From Sphingomonas_B tabacisoli (GTDB taxonomy: Bacteria > Pseudomonadota > Alphaproteobacteria > Sphingomonadales > Sphingomonadaceae), in the NCBI RefSeq assembly GCF_042678385.1, contig NZ_JBHUDY010000001.1, forward strand, positions 1,798,001 through 1,862,000: 64,000 nt of DNA, written 5' to 3'. Both the position numbers and the translations under genes were made by a program. Below, one piece after another: positions 24,193-32,651 of this stretch. The notes under the pieces are model-generated. The model saw nothing but the letters and a program-made list of their open reading frames with translations. It did no database searches and was not told the origin of the DNA. Position 1 is the first letter of the stretch, and each line of letters starts with the position of its first letter.

Positions 24193-25083
24193 GTGCCCGC
24201 GCCGCCAGCTAAGTCCCGGGAAGCCCAAAGGATTGCCAAACTCCTCGCGCGCGCCGGCGTGGCGTCGCGGCGCGAGATCGAGCGGATGATCGGCGAGCGG
24301 CGAATCGCGATCAACGGCGCCGTGATCGAGACGCCGGCGACACTGATCGAATCGCTGCATGGCGTTACCGTCGACGGCAAACCGGTGAAGGCGCCGGCCC
24401 CCGCGCGCCTGTTCCGCTTCCACAAACCGGCCGGCCTGCTCACCACGGAGCGCGATCCCAAAGGCCGCCCGACCATCTACGATCGGCTGCCGAAGGACTT
24501 GCCGCGGGTGATGCCCGTCGGCCGCCTCGATCTGAACACCGAAGGCTTGCTGCTGCTCACCACCGATGGCGAGCTGAAGCGTCAGCTCGAGCTCCCGGCG
24601 ACCGGCGTTCCCCGCACCTACCGCGCCCGCGCCTATGGCGCCGTCACCCAAGCCCAGCTTGAGGAACTGATCGAGGGCATAACCATCGACGGCGTCCGCT
24701 ACGGCTCCATCGATGCGAACATGGAACGGCGGACCGGCGCGAACGTCTGGATCGAGCTGACCCTCACCGAAGGGAAGAACCGCGAGGTTCGCCGCGTCCT
24801 CGAACATCTCGGTCTCACCGTTAGCCGCCTGATCCGCACGAAATACGGCCCGTTCGAACTCGCCGATTTGCCCGCTGGCGCGGTCGACGAAGTGCGCCAG
24901 CACGATCTGGTGGTGTTCAGGAAGACTTTAAAGTCAGCTCCTCCCCGGCACGGAGAGGGGGACCAGCCGAAGGCTGGTGGAGGGGGCCCACGTCAAAAGC
25001 CGCGCGGCGCTGTGCCCCCTCCACCATCGCCGCAAGCGCGGCGACGGTCCTCCTCCCCGTCCCGGGGAGGATTTAAGAGATGA
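24193..25083 (+). CDS. rluB: rRNA pseudouridine synthase, RsuA/RluB type
   Basis: 296 aa from GTG 24193, chosen for GGGAG at 24181-24185 with 7-nt spacing. ATG 24142 is possible but lacks a ribosome-binding site. An S4 RNA-binding domain (REAQRIAKLLARAGVASRREIERMI) is followed by the catalytic block GRLDLNTEGLLLLTTDGEL with the conserved Asp. The family isomerises a uridine in 23S (RluB, U2605) or 16S rRNA; S4 plus length favours RluB. The last 50 or so residues (Pro/Arg/Ser-rich) are encoded by a palindromic repeat and are not part of the enzyme fold. The stop overlaps the rsmD start (ATGA). Confidence 0.88.
   Translation: MPAPPAKSREAQRIAKLLARAGVASRREIERMIGERRIAINGAVIETPATLIESLHGVTVDGKPVKAPAPARLFRFHKPAGLLTTERDPKGRPTIYDRLPKDLPRVMPVGRLDLNTEGLLLLTTDGELKRQLELPATGVPRTYRARAYGAVTQAQLEELIEGITIDGVRYGSIDANMERRTGANVWIELTLTEGKNREVRRVLEHLGLTVSRLIRTKYGPFELADLPAGAVDEVRQHDLVVFRKTLKSAPPRHGEGDQPKAGGGGPRQKPRGAVPPPPSPQARRRSSSPSRGGFKR
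24938..25073. repeat. palindromic repeat element fused to the rluB 3' end
   Basis: The element starts CTCCTCCCCGG and ends CCCCGGGGAGGA, with inner inverted arms such as GGTGGAGGGGGC against GCCCCCTCCACC. Elements built from TCCTCCCC and GGTGGAGGGGG arms are frequent intergenic repeats in sphingomonads and Caulobacter. Here it lies within the reading frame. Confidence 0.75.
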
Positions 25084-25601
25084 GGATCATCGCCGGCCGC
25101 TGGCGCGGGCGGCCGCTGCTCGCGCCGCCCGGCGACGCGACCCGTCCCACATCCGACCGCACCCGCGAAGCGCTGTTCTCGATGCTGCTGTCGCGTCTCG
25201 GCAGCTTCAAAGACCTGCGCGTTGCTGACATCTTCGCCGGCACCGGCGCACTGGGGCTGGAAGCGCTGTCTAGGGGCGCCAAAAGCTGCACCTTCGTCGA
25301 GCGCGACCGCGACGCGGCAACCGCGCTCCGCGCCAATATCGACAAGCTGGGCGCAACCGGCGCCGACGTCCGCACCCAAGCGGCCGAAAGCTTCGCCGGC
25401 GGCCCTTACGATCTAGTGCTGCTCGACCCGCCCTATGGCTCCGGCCTCGGCCAGAAAGTGCTCGCCCGCGTGACGCTCGAGCCCGGCGCCTGGGCCAGCA
25501 TCGAAACCGCATTCACCGAAGACGTCGAAGTAGCCGGTTTCGACGTCGAAGCGGTCCGCCGTCACGGCAAGGCCAAGCTGACGCTGTTGCGCAAGACCTG
25601 A
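25080..25601 (+). CDS. rsmD: 16S rRNA (guanine966-N2)-methyltransferase RsmD
   Basis: 173 aa. SAM-binding motif I DIFAGTGALGLEAL and the catalytic N-methyltransferase motif DPPYG are present. The N-terminus MRIIAGRWRGRPLLAP and RPTSDRTREALFSML are RsmD signatures. It methylates G966 of 16S rRNA during 30S assembly. Its ATG overlaps the rluB stop, which lies just after the repeat element. Confidence 0.95.
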   Translation: MRIIAGRWRGRPLLAPPGDATRPTSDRTREALFSMLLSRLGSFKDLRVADIFAGTGALGLEALSRGAKSCTFVERDRDAATALRANIDKLGATGADVRTQAAESFAGGPYDLVLLDPPYGSGLGQKVLARVTLEPGAWASIETAFTEDVEVAGFDVEAVRRHGKAKLTLLRKT

Positions 25602-25640
25602 TCTGCGTTAAGCTGCGGCCCTCACCGGATGGAGGGGTCG

Positions 25641-25814
25641 ATGGCTCACAAGTTCGTGATCAAGAAGACCGACGGCGGCCAGTATCGCGCCTATTTCAAG
25701 CACAATAGCGAGAACATCTTCTGGACCGAGACCTACACGTCCAAGGCCTCGGCCCGGAACGCGATCGACTCGATCCTGAAGAACGGCCCCGGCGCTCCGA
25801 TCGAGGAAGAATAA
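25641..25814 (+). CDS. DUF1508 (YegP-like) small protein
   Basis: 57 aa from ATG 25641. The in-frame ATG 25629 is less likely because GGAGGGG at 25631-25637 then serves as the ribosome-binding site. MAHKFVIKKTDGGQYRAYFKHNSENIFWTETYTSKASARNAI is a single DUF1508 unit (beta-beta-beta-alpha). The usual form has two tandem copies; this one has one. Function unknown. Confidence 0.85.
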   Translation: MAHKFVIKKTDGGQYRAYFKHNSENIFWTETYTSKASARNAIDSILKNGPGAPIEEE

Positions 25815-25879
25815 GCCTCACCTTTTGACCGCAAGCCGCGGGATGGCGCGCCGCGCTGTCCCGTGGCACCACCGCGCCC

Positions 25880-26797
25880 ATGCAAAACACGGGCATGAAC
25901 GGGCGCGACTGGACCATCCTCTTGGTTCTGTCGGTGCTGTGGGGCGGGTCCTTTTTCTTCCTCGCGATCGCGTTGCGCGAGCTGCCGCCGATCACGATCA
26001 TGCTCTGCCGCGTGTTTCTCGGCGCGCTGCCTTTACTCGTTGTCCTTAAGCTCAAGAACCAGAAACTGCCCGCAAGCCCCCGGATTTGGGGCATGTTCCT
26101 GATCCTTGGTCTGCTCAACAACGCCCTGCCATTCGTGCTCTACGCCTTCGCCCAGCTCCGCATCGCGAGCGGCCTCGCCTCGATCCTGAACGCGACTACC
26201 CCGCTCTGGGGCGTGCTGGTCGCGCACCTCTTCACCCGCGACGAACGGGCCACACCGGCGAAGATCATCGGCGTCCTGCTTGGCTTCGGCGGCGTCGCGG
26301 CGATGATCGGCACCGGCGCGCACATGGGCGGCGAGGCACTCGCCATCCTGATGTGCCTGGGCGCGACGCTCAGCTACGCCTTCGCCGCAGTCTATGCCCG
26401 CCGCTTTCGCCCGCTCGGCATCCCGCCACTGACCGTCGCCACCGGCCAACTCTTGGGCGCCAGCCTGCTGCTCCTGCCGTTCAGCCTTGCGCTTGAACGG
26501 CCCTGGAGCATCGCCCCTCCCCATGCCGTGACCTGGGCCGCGATCGCAGGCTTCGCGCTGATCTGCACCAGCTTCGCCTATTGGCTCTATTTCCGCCTGC
26601 TGGAGAGCTCCGGCGCGACGAACGCGCTGCTCGTCACCTTCCTGATTCCCGTGACGGCGATCCTCTTGGGCGCACTGGTCCTCGGCGAAGCGCTCGAGCC
26701 GCGCCATTATGCCGGCATGGCCCTGATAGCGCTCGGCCTCGCCGCAATCGACGGCCGTCCCCTCCGCCGCCTTGTGCCGAGGGCCGCCGTTCCCTAG
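25880..26797 (+). CDS. EamA/DMT family transporter
   Basis: 305 aa with ten hydrophobic segments in two EamA repeats. The first repeat begins WTILLVLSVLWGGSFFFLAIALRELPPITIML; the second ends AILLGALVLGEALEPRHYAGMALIALGLA. Drug/metabolite exporters of the inner membrane; substrate unknown. ATG 25895 (MNGRDW) is an alternative start. Confidence 0.9.
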   Translation: MQNTGMNGRDWTILLVLSVLWGGSFFFLAIALRELPPITIMLCRVFLGALPLLVVLKLKNQKLPASPRIWGMFLILGLLNNALPFVLYAFAQLRIASGLASILNATTPLWGVLVAHLFTRDERATPAKIIGVLLGFGGVAAMIGTGAHMGGEALAILMCLGATLSYAFAAVYARRFRPLGIPPLTVATGQLLGASLLLLPFSLALERPWSIAPPHAVTWAAIAGFALICTSFAYWLYFRLLESSGATNALLVTFLIPVTAILLGALVLGEALEPRHYAGMALIALGLAAIDGRPLRRLVPRAAVP

Positions 26798-26807
26798 CTG
26801 TTCACGG

Positions 26808-29084
26808 GTGAGTCTGCCCGCGCCTTCCCCGAACGATCCGCCCTATATCCGCGGCCTCAACCCGCCGCAGCGCGAGGCGGTGCTCACCACCGAAGGCCCA
26901 GTGCTTGTGCTTGCCGGCGCCGGCACGGGCAAGACGGCAGCGCTCACCGCCCGCCTCGCCCACCTCGTCTACACCCGCAAGGCCTGGCCGTCGGAGATCC
27001 TCGCGGTCACCTTCACCAACAAGGCGGCGCGCGAGATGCGCGAGCGGATCGGCCGCATGCTGGGCGACACGGTCGAGGGCATGCCGTGGCTCGGCACCTT
27101 CCACTCGATCGCCGCCAAGATGCTCCGCCGCCATGCCGAGCTGGTCGGGCTGCAATCGAACTTCACGATCCTCGACACCGATGATCAGCTCCGGCTGCTG
27201 AAGCAGCTCATCGCCGCCTCGGACCTGGACGAAAAGCGCTGGCCCGCCCGCCAGCTCGCCGGGCTGATCGACAAATGGAAGAATCGCGGCTGGACGCCCA
27301 CCGATGTCGATGCCGGCGAGTCCGAACTGTTCGCCAACGGCCGCGGCGCCGAGCTTTACGCGCAATACCAGGCCCGGCTCAAAGCCGTGAACGCCTGCGA
27401 TTTCGGCGACCTGCTGCTCCACATGCTGGTGATCCTGAAGACCCACCGCGACGTGCTGGAGCAGTATCAGAACCGGTTCCGCTACATCCTGGTCGACGAA
27501 TATCAGGACACCAACGCCAGCCAGTATCTCTGGCTCCGCCTCCTCGCGCAGCAACGCAAGAACATCTGCTGCGTCGGCGACGACGACCAGTCGATCTACT
27601 CCTGGCGCGGCGCGGAGGTCGCCAACATCCTGAGGTTCGAGAAGGACTTCCCGGGTGCCGTTATCATCCGGCTGGAACAGAATTACCGCTCCACCCCGCA
27701 CATCCTCGCCGCCGCCTCGGGCCTGATCGCGGCGAACAGCGGCCGCCTCGGCAAGACGCTGTGGACGGAAGCCGGCGAAGGCGAGAAGGTCCGCGTGCTC
27801 GGCGTCTGGGACGGCCCCGAGGAAGCGCGCCGCGTCGGCGAGATCGTCGAGACTCACCAGCGGCAAGGCGGCAGCCTCGACGATTGCGCGATCCTCGTCC
27901 GCGCCCAGTTCCAGACCCGCGAGTTCGAGGACCGTTTCATCGCGATCGGGATGCCCTATCGCATCGTCGGCGGCTTCCGCTTCTACGAGCGCCAGGAGAT
28001 CCGCGATGCGCTCGCCTATCTGCGCGTCGTCAACCAGCCCGCCGACGACCTCGCCTTCGAACGCATCGTCAACACGCCGAAACGCGGCCTCGGCGACAAG
28101 GCGCTGGCGAAGGTCCACAGCCTCGCCCGCGCGCAGGGCATTCCGCTCACCCTCGCCGCCGCCCGCATCCTCGACACCGACGAGCTGACGCCGCAGGCCC
28201 GCCGCGCGCTCGGCAATCTGATCGGCGACATCGCCCGCTGGCGCGACATGGCGCAGACGCTCCCGCATCCGGAGCTCGCCCGCCAGATCCTCGACGAAAG
28301 CGGCTACACCGCGATGTGGCAAAACGATCGCTCCGCCGAAGCCGCCGGCCGGCTCGAAAACCTGAACGAACTCGTCCGCGCGATGGAGGAGTATGAAAAT
28401 CTCGGCGCCTTCCTCGAGCATGTCAGCCTCGTCATGGACAATGACGAGAATGCCGGCGGCGAGCAGGTCACGATCATGACCATCCACGCCGCCAAGGGCC
28501 TGGAGTTCGACACCGTGTTCCTCGCCGGCTGGGAGGAAGGCGTGTTTCCCTCGCAGCGCTCGCTGGACGAAGGCGGCAATGCGAGCCTCGAGGAGGAACG
28601 CCGCCTGGCTTACGTCGCGATCACCCGCGCCCGCCGCCGCGCCTATATCCTTCACGCTGCCAACCGCCGCATCTATGGCCAATGGACCAGCTCCATCCCC
28701 TCCCGCTTCGTCGCTGAACTCCCCAAGGCGCATATCGAGGAGGAAACCAGCATGACCGGCGGCGAAAGCCTGTGGCGCGCCAACTGGTCCGAACGCGCCG
28801 ACCCCTTCGCCAACATTGCCCGAGGCACCGGCCGCGGCCCCGGCTGGCAACGCGCGGCGTCCGTAGGCGGCTACCAGACCACCCCCGCCCGCGTGGTGGA
28901 GGCCAGAGCCAGCGCCGTCAGCCTCGGCAACAAGGGCCGCAGCGACCTGTCGCTCGGCCAGCGCGTCTTCCACCAGAAATTCGGCTACGGCACGATCGCC
29001 GAGATCGAAGGCAACAAGCTGGAAATCGACTTCGAACAGGCGGGGCGGAAAAGGGTGATGGACAGTTTTGTGACGCTGGCTTGA
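26808..29084 (+). CDS. uvrD: ATP-dependent DNA helicase UvrD/PcrA
   Basis: 758 aa from GTG 26808. The longer frame runs into the DMT gene. SF1A helicase that unwinds 3'-5' in excision and mismatch repair. Q motif LNPPQREAV, Walker A AGAGTGKT, Walker B VDEYQDTN, motif III GDDDQSIYSWRGA, motif IV LEQNYRST, motif V TIHAAKGLEFD and motif VI VAITRARRR are all intact. The C-terminal Tudor-like domain (LGQRVFHQKFGYGTIAEIEGNKLEIDFE) that binds RNA polymerase in UvrD/PcrA is present. Confidence 0.95.
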   Translation: MSLPAPSPNDPPYIRGLNPPQREAVLTTEGPVLVLAGAGTGKTAALTARLAHLVYTRKAWPSEILAVTFTNKAAREMRERIGRMLGDTVEGMPWLGTFHSIAAKMLRRHAELVGLQSNFTILDTDDQLRLLKQLIAASDLDEKRWPARQLAGLIDKWKNRGWTPTDVDAGESELFANGRGAELYAQYQARLKAVNACDFGDLLLHMLVILKTHRDVLEQYQNRFRYILVDEYQDTNASQYLWLRLLAQQRKNICCVGDDDQSIYSWRGAEVANILRFEKDFPGAVIIRLEQNYRSTPHILAAASGLIAANSGRLGKTLWTEAGEGEKVRVLGVWDGPEEARRVGEIVETHQRQGGSLDDCAILVRAQFQTREFEDRFIAIGMPYRIVGGFRFYERQEIRDALAYLRVVNQPADDLAFERIVNTPKRGLGDKALAKVHSLARAQGIPLTLAAARILDTDELTPQARRALGNLIGDIARWRDMAQTLPHPELARQILDESGYTAMWQNDRSAEAAGRLENLNELVRAMEEYENLGAFLEHVSLVMDNDENAGGEQVTIMTIHAAKGLEFDTVFLAGWEEGVFPSQRSLDEGGNASLEEERRLAYVAITRARRRAYILHAANRRIYGQWTSSIPSRFVAELPKAHIEEETSMTGGESLWRANWSERADPFANIARGTGRGPGWQRAASVGGYQTTPARVVEARASAVSLGNKGRSDLSLGQRVFHQKFGYGTIAEIEGNKLEIDFEQAGRKRVMDSFVTLA

Positions 29085-29160
29085 CACCAAAACCAACAAC
29101 CAGCTTTTGATCGCCAATTGGCGATGGCTCAACTCCGGGGTGGTTGGCCGATCGGCGCAG

Positions 29161-30213
29161 CTACTTGCCGAAAAGCTCTTTGTGATAGTGAACGACGTAC
29201 TCAAAGGGGCCAGCGCTCGGACGTCGTTTCAAGCCTATTCCTCCCTCCACTGTGAGGAAGCTTGCCGCACCCGCGAGGCCAGCCACGATCGCGGTAAGCT
29301 CAGGCATAACGAAATGAGAAGCTGCACCGGCCAACGAGGCTTTCGTGATCGCCTCGCCGATATTCAGGTTCAACTTGATGGCCCAGTCACTCAATCTCAC
29401 CGGAAGGTGGAACTCCAGTGCCGTCTTCAGAGCTGCCGTGGCCGCTCGATCGAGCGCGTCGCCTTCGACCGCCTCGGCCAGTGCTCGGTCTGGCGCCGCG
29501 TCAATGCGCTGATAGATTTTGTCCAGTTCGTGCCTAAGGGCCAGCAGTTCGTCTCGGCGCTTCTGCTTGAACTCCAAGACTTGCTCGACCGGCACGCTCC
29601 CATCGGGGACTGGGAGCACATTATGAAGCCTCACGAGCGCGCCTCGATCGGGTGCCATCCGAGCATCACCCATCACTTTGAGCGAATTGCTTCCTACGCC
29701 CATTGCCCAGCGGCCCGGGTCTCGCGCCTCAAGCGCGTCGAATGCAGTTTCGGTGCCCTGCAATAGGCATTGCCCCTCAATGACGCCTGCTCCCCTGACC
29801 AACCGAACACTTGTTCGCTGGACGACACCCATTTTGGCTAGATTGTGGATTGTGTCATTGATGTAATCGTTCAGCGGGGTTCGGGGAACTTCCAAGCGAT
29901 CCCAAAATAGCAAAGCGGCGCGAACTTCCGTCTCATCGAAATGGTCGGAATTCATAAGAATTCCGCCTACGTTCGGATCGACCCAAGCCGGCATTGTAAA
30001 AAGAAGGCCACGTTCATTTTCGCCAAGCGGCTCGCCGGCCGGCCGCGCTACAAATGTAAGGTCCGTCGCCATCTCGTTTGCAGCCGGGAAGTGCGAGATG
30101 AAACCTTCGTCGGGCGCCGTTGTTGGAACCGAATTGTCTAAGACGCCGGGTATGGGAAGAGCGACTGGAACTCCCGGCTTTAGCCAGCCAAAACCAACTT
30201 TTCCGGATCTCAT
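29161..30213 (-). CDS. unknown protein, possibly DUF6236-like, in AT-richer islet
   Basis: 350 aa, no signal peptide and no confident domain. The block EVRAALLFWDRLEVPRTPLNDYI resembles the opening of DUF6236 proteins; I hold that loosely. A predicted coiled coil (VEQVLEFKQKRRDELLALRHELDKIYQRI) lies in the middle. A C-terminal Ala/Gly-rich hydrophobic stretch (LAGAASHFVMPELTAIVAGLAGAASFLT) could insert in a membrane. Codon and base use are less GC-rich than in the flanking genes, and the gene is flanked by non-coding DNA. Both suggest recent acquisition. Confidence 0.6.
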   Translation of the reverse strand: MRSGKVGFGWLKPGVPVALPIPGVLDNSVPTTAPDEGFISHFPAANEMATDLTFVARPAGEPLGENERGLLFTMPAWVDPNVGGILMNSDHFDETEVRAALLFWDRLEVPRTPLNDYINDTIHNLAKMGVVQRTSVRLVRGAGVIEGQCLLQGTETAFDALEARDPGRWAMGVGSNSLKVMGDARMAPDRGALVRLHNVLPVPDGSVPVEQVLEFKQKRRDELLALRHELDKIYQRIDAAPDRALAEAVEGDALDRAATAALKTALEFHLPVRLSDWAIKLNLNIGEAITKASLAGAASHFVMPELTAIVAGLAGAASFLTVEGGIGLKRRPSAGPFEYVVHYHKELFGK

Positions 30214-30380
30214 GATTGGCTGACGTAAATAGTGACCGAGACTTCTGTCAACAAAGCAAGAGCTGAGTACACAGGAGCATTGCTCGCTCGCTTACCTGCT
30301 TACCTCATCGCCCAAAACAACCGCACTGGTCGCCGCCACCCCCTGTCCTACACCCCACCCTGTGAGCCATAGACTCGCCG

Positions 30381-30794
30381 ATGACCGAGTCGCCCGACGC
30401 CCCGCTCGCCTTCACGTCGGTTCCCACCAACCGCGCCCGTCACGACGGCTGGTCGGCCGAGCGGCAGCGCATCTTCATCGATCAGCTTGCCCGGATCGGC
30501 CTTGTCTCGGCGGCGGCGCGGGCGGTGGGAATGTCGGCCAAGTCCGCTTACGCCCTGCGCAAACGTCCGGGCGCGGAGAGTTTCGCGGCGGCGTGGGACA
30601 CGGCCGTGGACATCGGGCGGTTCGCGGCCGAGATGACCGCGATCGACCGCGTCTTTTCGGGCGAAGTGCGGCCGGTCTTCTACAAAGGGCGGAAGGTCGG
30701 CGAGCGGGTGATCCACGACAATCGCCTGCTGCTCGCCGTGCTCCGAACCCGCACCGCGCCAAAGCTTACGCCTTTTCGCGATGACGTCCCGTGA
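30381..30794 (+). CDS. helix-turn-helix protein, phage-terminase-like
   Basis: 137 aa. The region RQRIFIDQLARIGLVSAAARAVGMSAKSAYALRKRPGAESFAAAWDTAV is a helix-turn-helix similar to the DNA-binding part of small terminase or transposase-type proteins. GEVRPVFYKGRKVGERVIHDNRLLLAVLR follows. Proteins of this shape are frequent in sphingomonads outside prophages, and no phage genes are near. Function unknown; DNA binding is inferred. Confidence 0.6.
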   Translation: MTESPDAPLAFTSVPTNRARHDGWSAERQRIFIDQLARIGLVSAAARAVGMSAKSAYALRKRPGAESFAAAWDTAVDIGRFAAEMTAIDRVFSGEVRPVFYKGRKVGERVIHDNRLLLAVLRTRTAPKLTPFRDDVP

Positions 30795-30817
30795 CTTTCG
30801 CTACCTTTGCCGCGCCT

Positions 30818-32380
30818 TCAATGCAGCGCCGGCCCCTCCCCCAGTGCATAGCGCACGAAGTCGCGCAGCCTGAAGTCCGGGCCCGTCACCGGCTCCCACA
30901 GCGGGTCCATCGACAGGTACGAGGTGCCGTCGCCGAACATCAGGCCCAGGAATACTTCGGCAACGATGCGCCCGCCGACGGGCCCGAGTTGCGGCGTCTT
31001 GAGCGTGCCGCCTTCCTGCGTGGGGACCGTCATGTCGGTGCGGTTCGCCGCCGCTTCGGCAAGGATGTACGTCCACAACGGGCAGTTGCCGGCGAACACG
31101 TCGCCTTTGCCCGCCGCCACCGCATTTACCGCATCGACGATCGGCCCGCGCACGTCGCCCGGATCGGGCGTGTCGACCGCCTTGCCGATGACGATCTCGG
31201 CGTCTGTCAGCGGAACGAGCGCCATTGCTCGCGCCACGGCCTGGCCGGAGGGAAGGCCGAGCAGCCAGCCGCGCAGCAGGTTGCGCTCGGCCAGCGACGC
31301 CGGCTTGTCGCCCGCGATCGTCTTGGGAAGGTCGTGCAGGAAAGCGACGAGCGATGTGTCGATCCGATAGGCGAATTGTAGCCGCTGCTTCTGTACCGCA
31401 GGGGAGCCATCGTTCGCGCGCGGCGCCGCATCGGAGTCGATGAACCGCCCCCAATCGATCGCGTGGTTGGGCGGCGGCACGCGGAAGCCGGTCAACGCTT
31501 CCTCGTTCGGCGTCGCTGCGCGCGGGAAGATCGGGATCAGCTTATGATCGTTGATCCGATATCCCGGCCGCACCATCGAATGGCCGAGCCGATAGGCGGC
31601 GACCGAGAATTCGACCGGCATGAATGGCTCGTGCCGCCAGTGGTAGAAGCGCAATTCGTGCTGGTCGTAGCGCCCGCCCGACTTCAGCGCGTCCAGCACC
31701 GGCGCGGAGACGATCCGCGCGAGGAAGTCGTTCACGACGACATATTGATAGTGAAAGCGCACGATCTGCTGCGCCTCGGCAAAGGTCGCGCCGGGGTTGT
31801 CGTCGACGATGCGGTTGTGGAAGCGCAGGAACAGGCTCTGCAATTGCGAGACGATGCCGTTCTCGTCGTTGCGCGGATCGCCGATGATCGCGCGGCCGTC
31901 GAAGCGCGGCAGGTCGTGCGCGTGCGTGCCCGGCGCGCCGGTCATCGGATCGCCCAACTGAAACTTGCCGCTCGGCTTGTACATATAGGGCTGGTCGCCT
32001 GGGCCGCGGCCATAGACATTATCGAGATTGAAGGTCGGGTTGCGGAAGTCGACCAGGCCGGACGGGTCCATCGCCTTGGTCAGCGTGCTCACCGGATCGA
32101 AGGTGATGTCGTGATCCACGAACTGGCCGAAATAAGTGTAGAGCGACGGGATTCCGCTTTCCTCGGCATCGGGACCGTCCTTGGGCGGATCGAGGTCCGC
32201 CGACATCGCATCGCCCAAAGCCGCCAGGCTGTCGCGATTGGCCTTGTCGGTGGCGCCGAACTGGGCGGGCGGCAGGTTCCGGAACATGCGGCCGAACCGG
32301 CCTTCGAAGAGCGGGGAACGCGTGGCTGCGATGCCGCGCGGCGGGGTGCCGTGGATCGTCGTCACATCAACCTCCATCAC
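30818..32380 (-). CDS. heme peroxidase, animal-peroxidase superfamily
   Basis: 520 aa. Member of the An_peroxidase (peroxicin/myeloperoxidase-like) superfamily. The distal site FGQFVDHDITFDP (distal His within VDHD) and the block GDPRNDENGIVSQLQSLFLRFHNRIVDD match the family. The proximal heme His is probably in the DFLARIV to FRLGHSMV region (AYRLGHSMVRPGYR). No signal peptide is seen. Bacterial members are poorly characterised; oxidation of halides or phenols is inference. A structured leader with an intrinsic terminator lies directly upstream on the same strand. Confidence 0.85.
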   Translation of the reverse strand: MMEVDVTTIHGTPPRGIAATRSPLFEGRFGRMFRNLPPAQFGATDKANRDSLAALGDAMSADLDPPKDGPDAEESGIPSLYTYFGQFVDHDITFDPVSTLTKAMDPSGLVDFRNPTFNLDNVYGRGPGDQPYMYKPSGKFQLGDPMTGAPGTHAHDLPRFDGRAIIGDPRNDENGIVSQLQSLFLRFHNRIVDDNPGATFAEAQQIVRFHYQYVVVNDFLARIVSAPVLDALKSGGRYDQHELRFYHWRHEPFMPVEFSVAAYRLGHSMVRPGYRINDHKLIPIFPRAATPNEEALTGFRVPPPNHAIDWGRFIDSDAAPRANDGSPAVQKQRLQFAYRIDTSLVAFLHDLPKTIAGDKPASLAERNLLRGWLLGLPSGQAVARAMALVPLTDAEIVIGKAVDTPDPGDVRGPIVDAVNAVAAGKGDVFAGNCPLWTYILAEAAANRTDMTVPTQEGGTLKTPQLGPVGGRIVAEVFLGLMFGDGTSYLSMDPLWEPVTGPDFRLRDFVRYALGEGPALH

Positions 32381-32462
32381 AAAGAGGAACGAAGTGCGGC
32401 CCGGTCTTTCCTAACCTGTATCATATCGGCACATGAGAGAACATCTCCACGCGCGCCGGCAT

Positions 32463-32503
32463 AAAAAGGGCTCCGCCGGCGGTGTCCCGTGCCGACGGAG
32501 CCC
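32463..32503 (-). terminator. intrinsic terminator on the minus strand
   Basis: GGGCTCCGTCGGC pairs with GCCGGCGGAGCCC (13 bp, one G-U) around a 10-nt loop, followed by TTTTTAT. No annotated minus-strand gene ends here, so it terminates an unannotated RNA or attenuates the peroxidase transcript. Confidence 0.85.
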
Positions 32504-32640
32504 ATGCGGACCCGGAAGAGAATCCACAGTCCCGACCTCGGTTTACAGGGGGAAACCGGCCGGGACGTCCTGAGACGTCGCGGATGGCGCGACACCGCAG
32601 CACGTTTTTGGGGCGTTCCCGATTTCGCTGGACTGTGGCA
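32463..32640 (-). ncRNA. candidate small RNA or attenuator upstream of peroxidase
   Basis: On the minus strand three hairpins follow in order. GACGUC-UCAG-GACGUC is at 32579-32564. A stem CGGUUU/AAACCG holds an open CCCCCUGU loop at 32558-32539. A 13-bp stem (one G-U) is followed by UUUUU at 32503-32463. Hairpin, C-rich loop and terminator resemble alphaproteobacterial sRNAs with C-rich loops. The terminator is 83 nt before the peroxidase start, so a terminator-controlled leader is equally possible. The 5' end is not known. Confidence 0.5.
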
Positions 32641-32651
32641 GACGCTGCGCC

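Noticed and set aside
26802..29204. Long minus-strand reading frame (800 aa) opposite uvrD
   Set aside because: Same shadow effect from codon bias; composition is dominated by Val, Ala, Asp and Leu with no motif. uvrD motifs are complete on the plus strand.
30381..30794. Prophage remnant based on the terminase-like helix-turn-helix protein
   Set aside because: No integrase, capsid, portal or tail genes are within the window, and the gene type is common as a solitary gene in sphingomonads.
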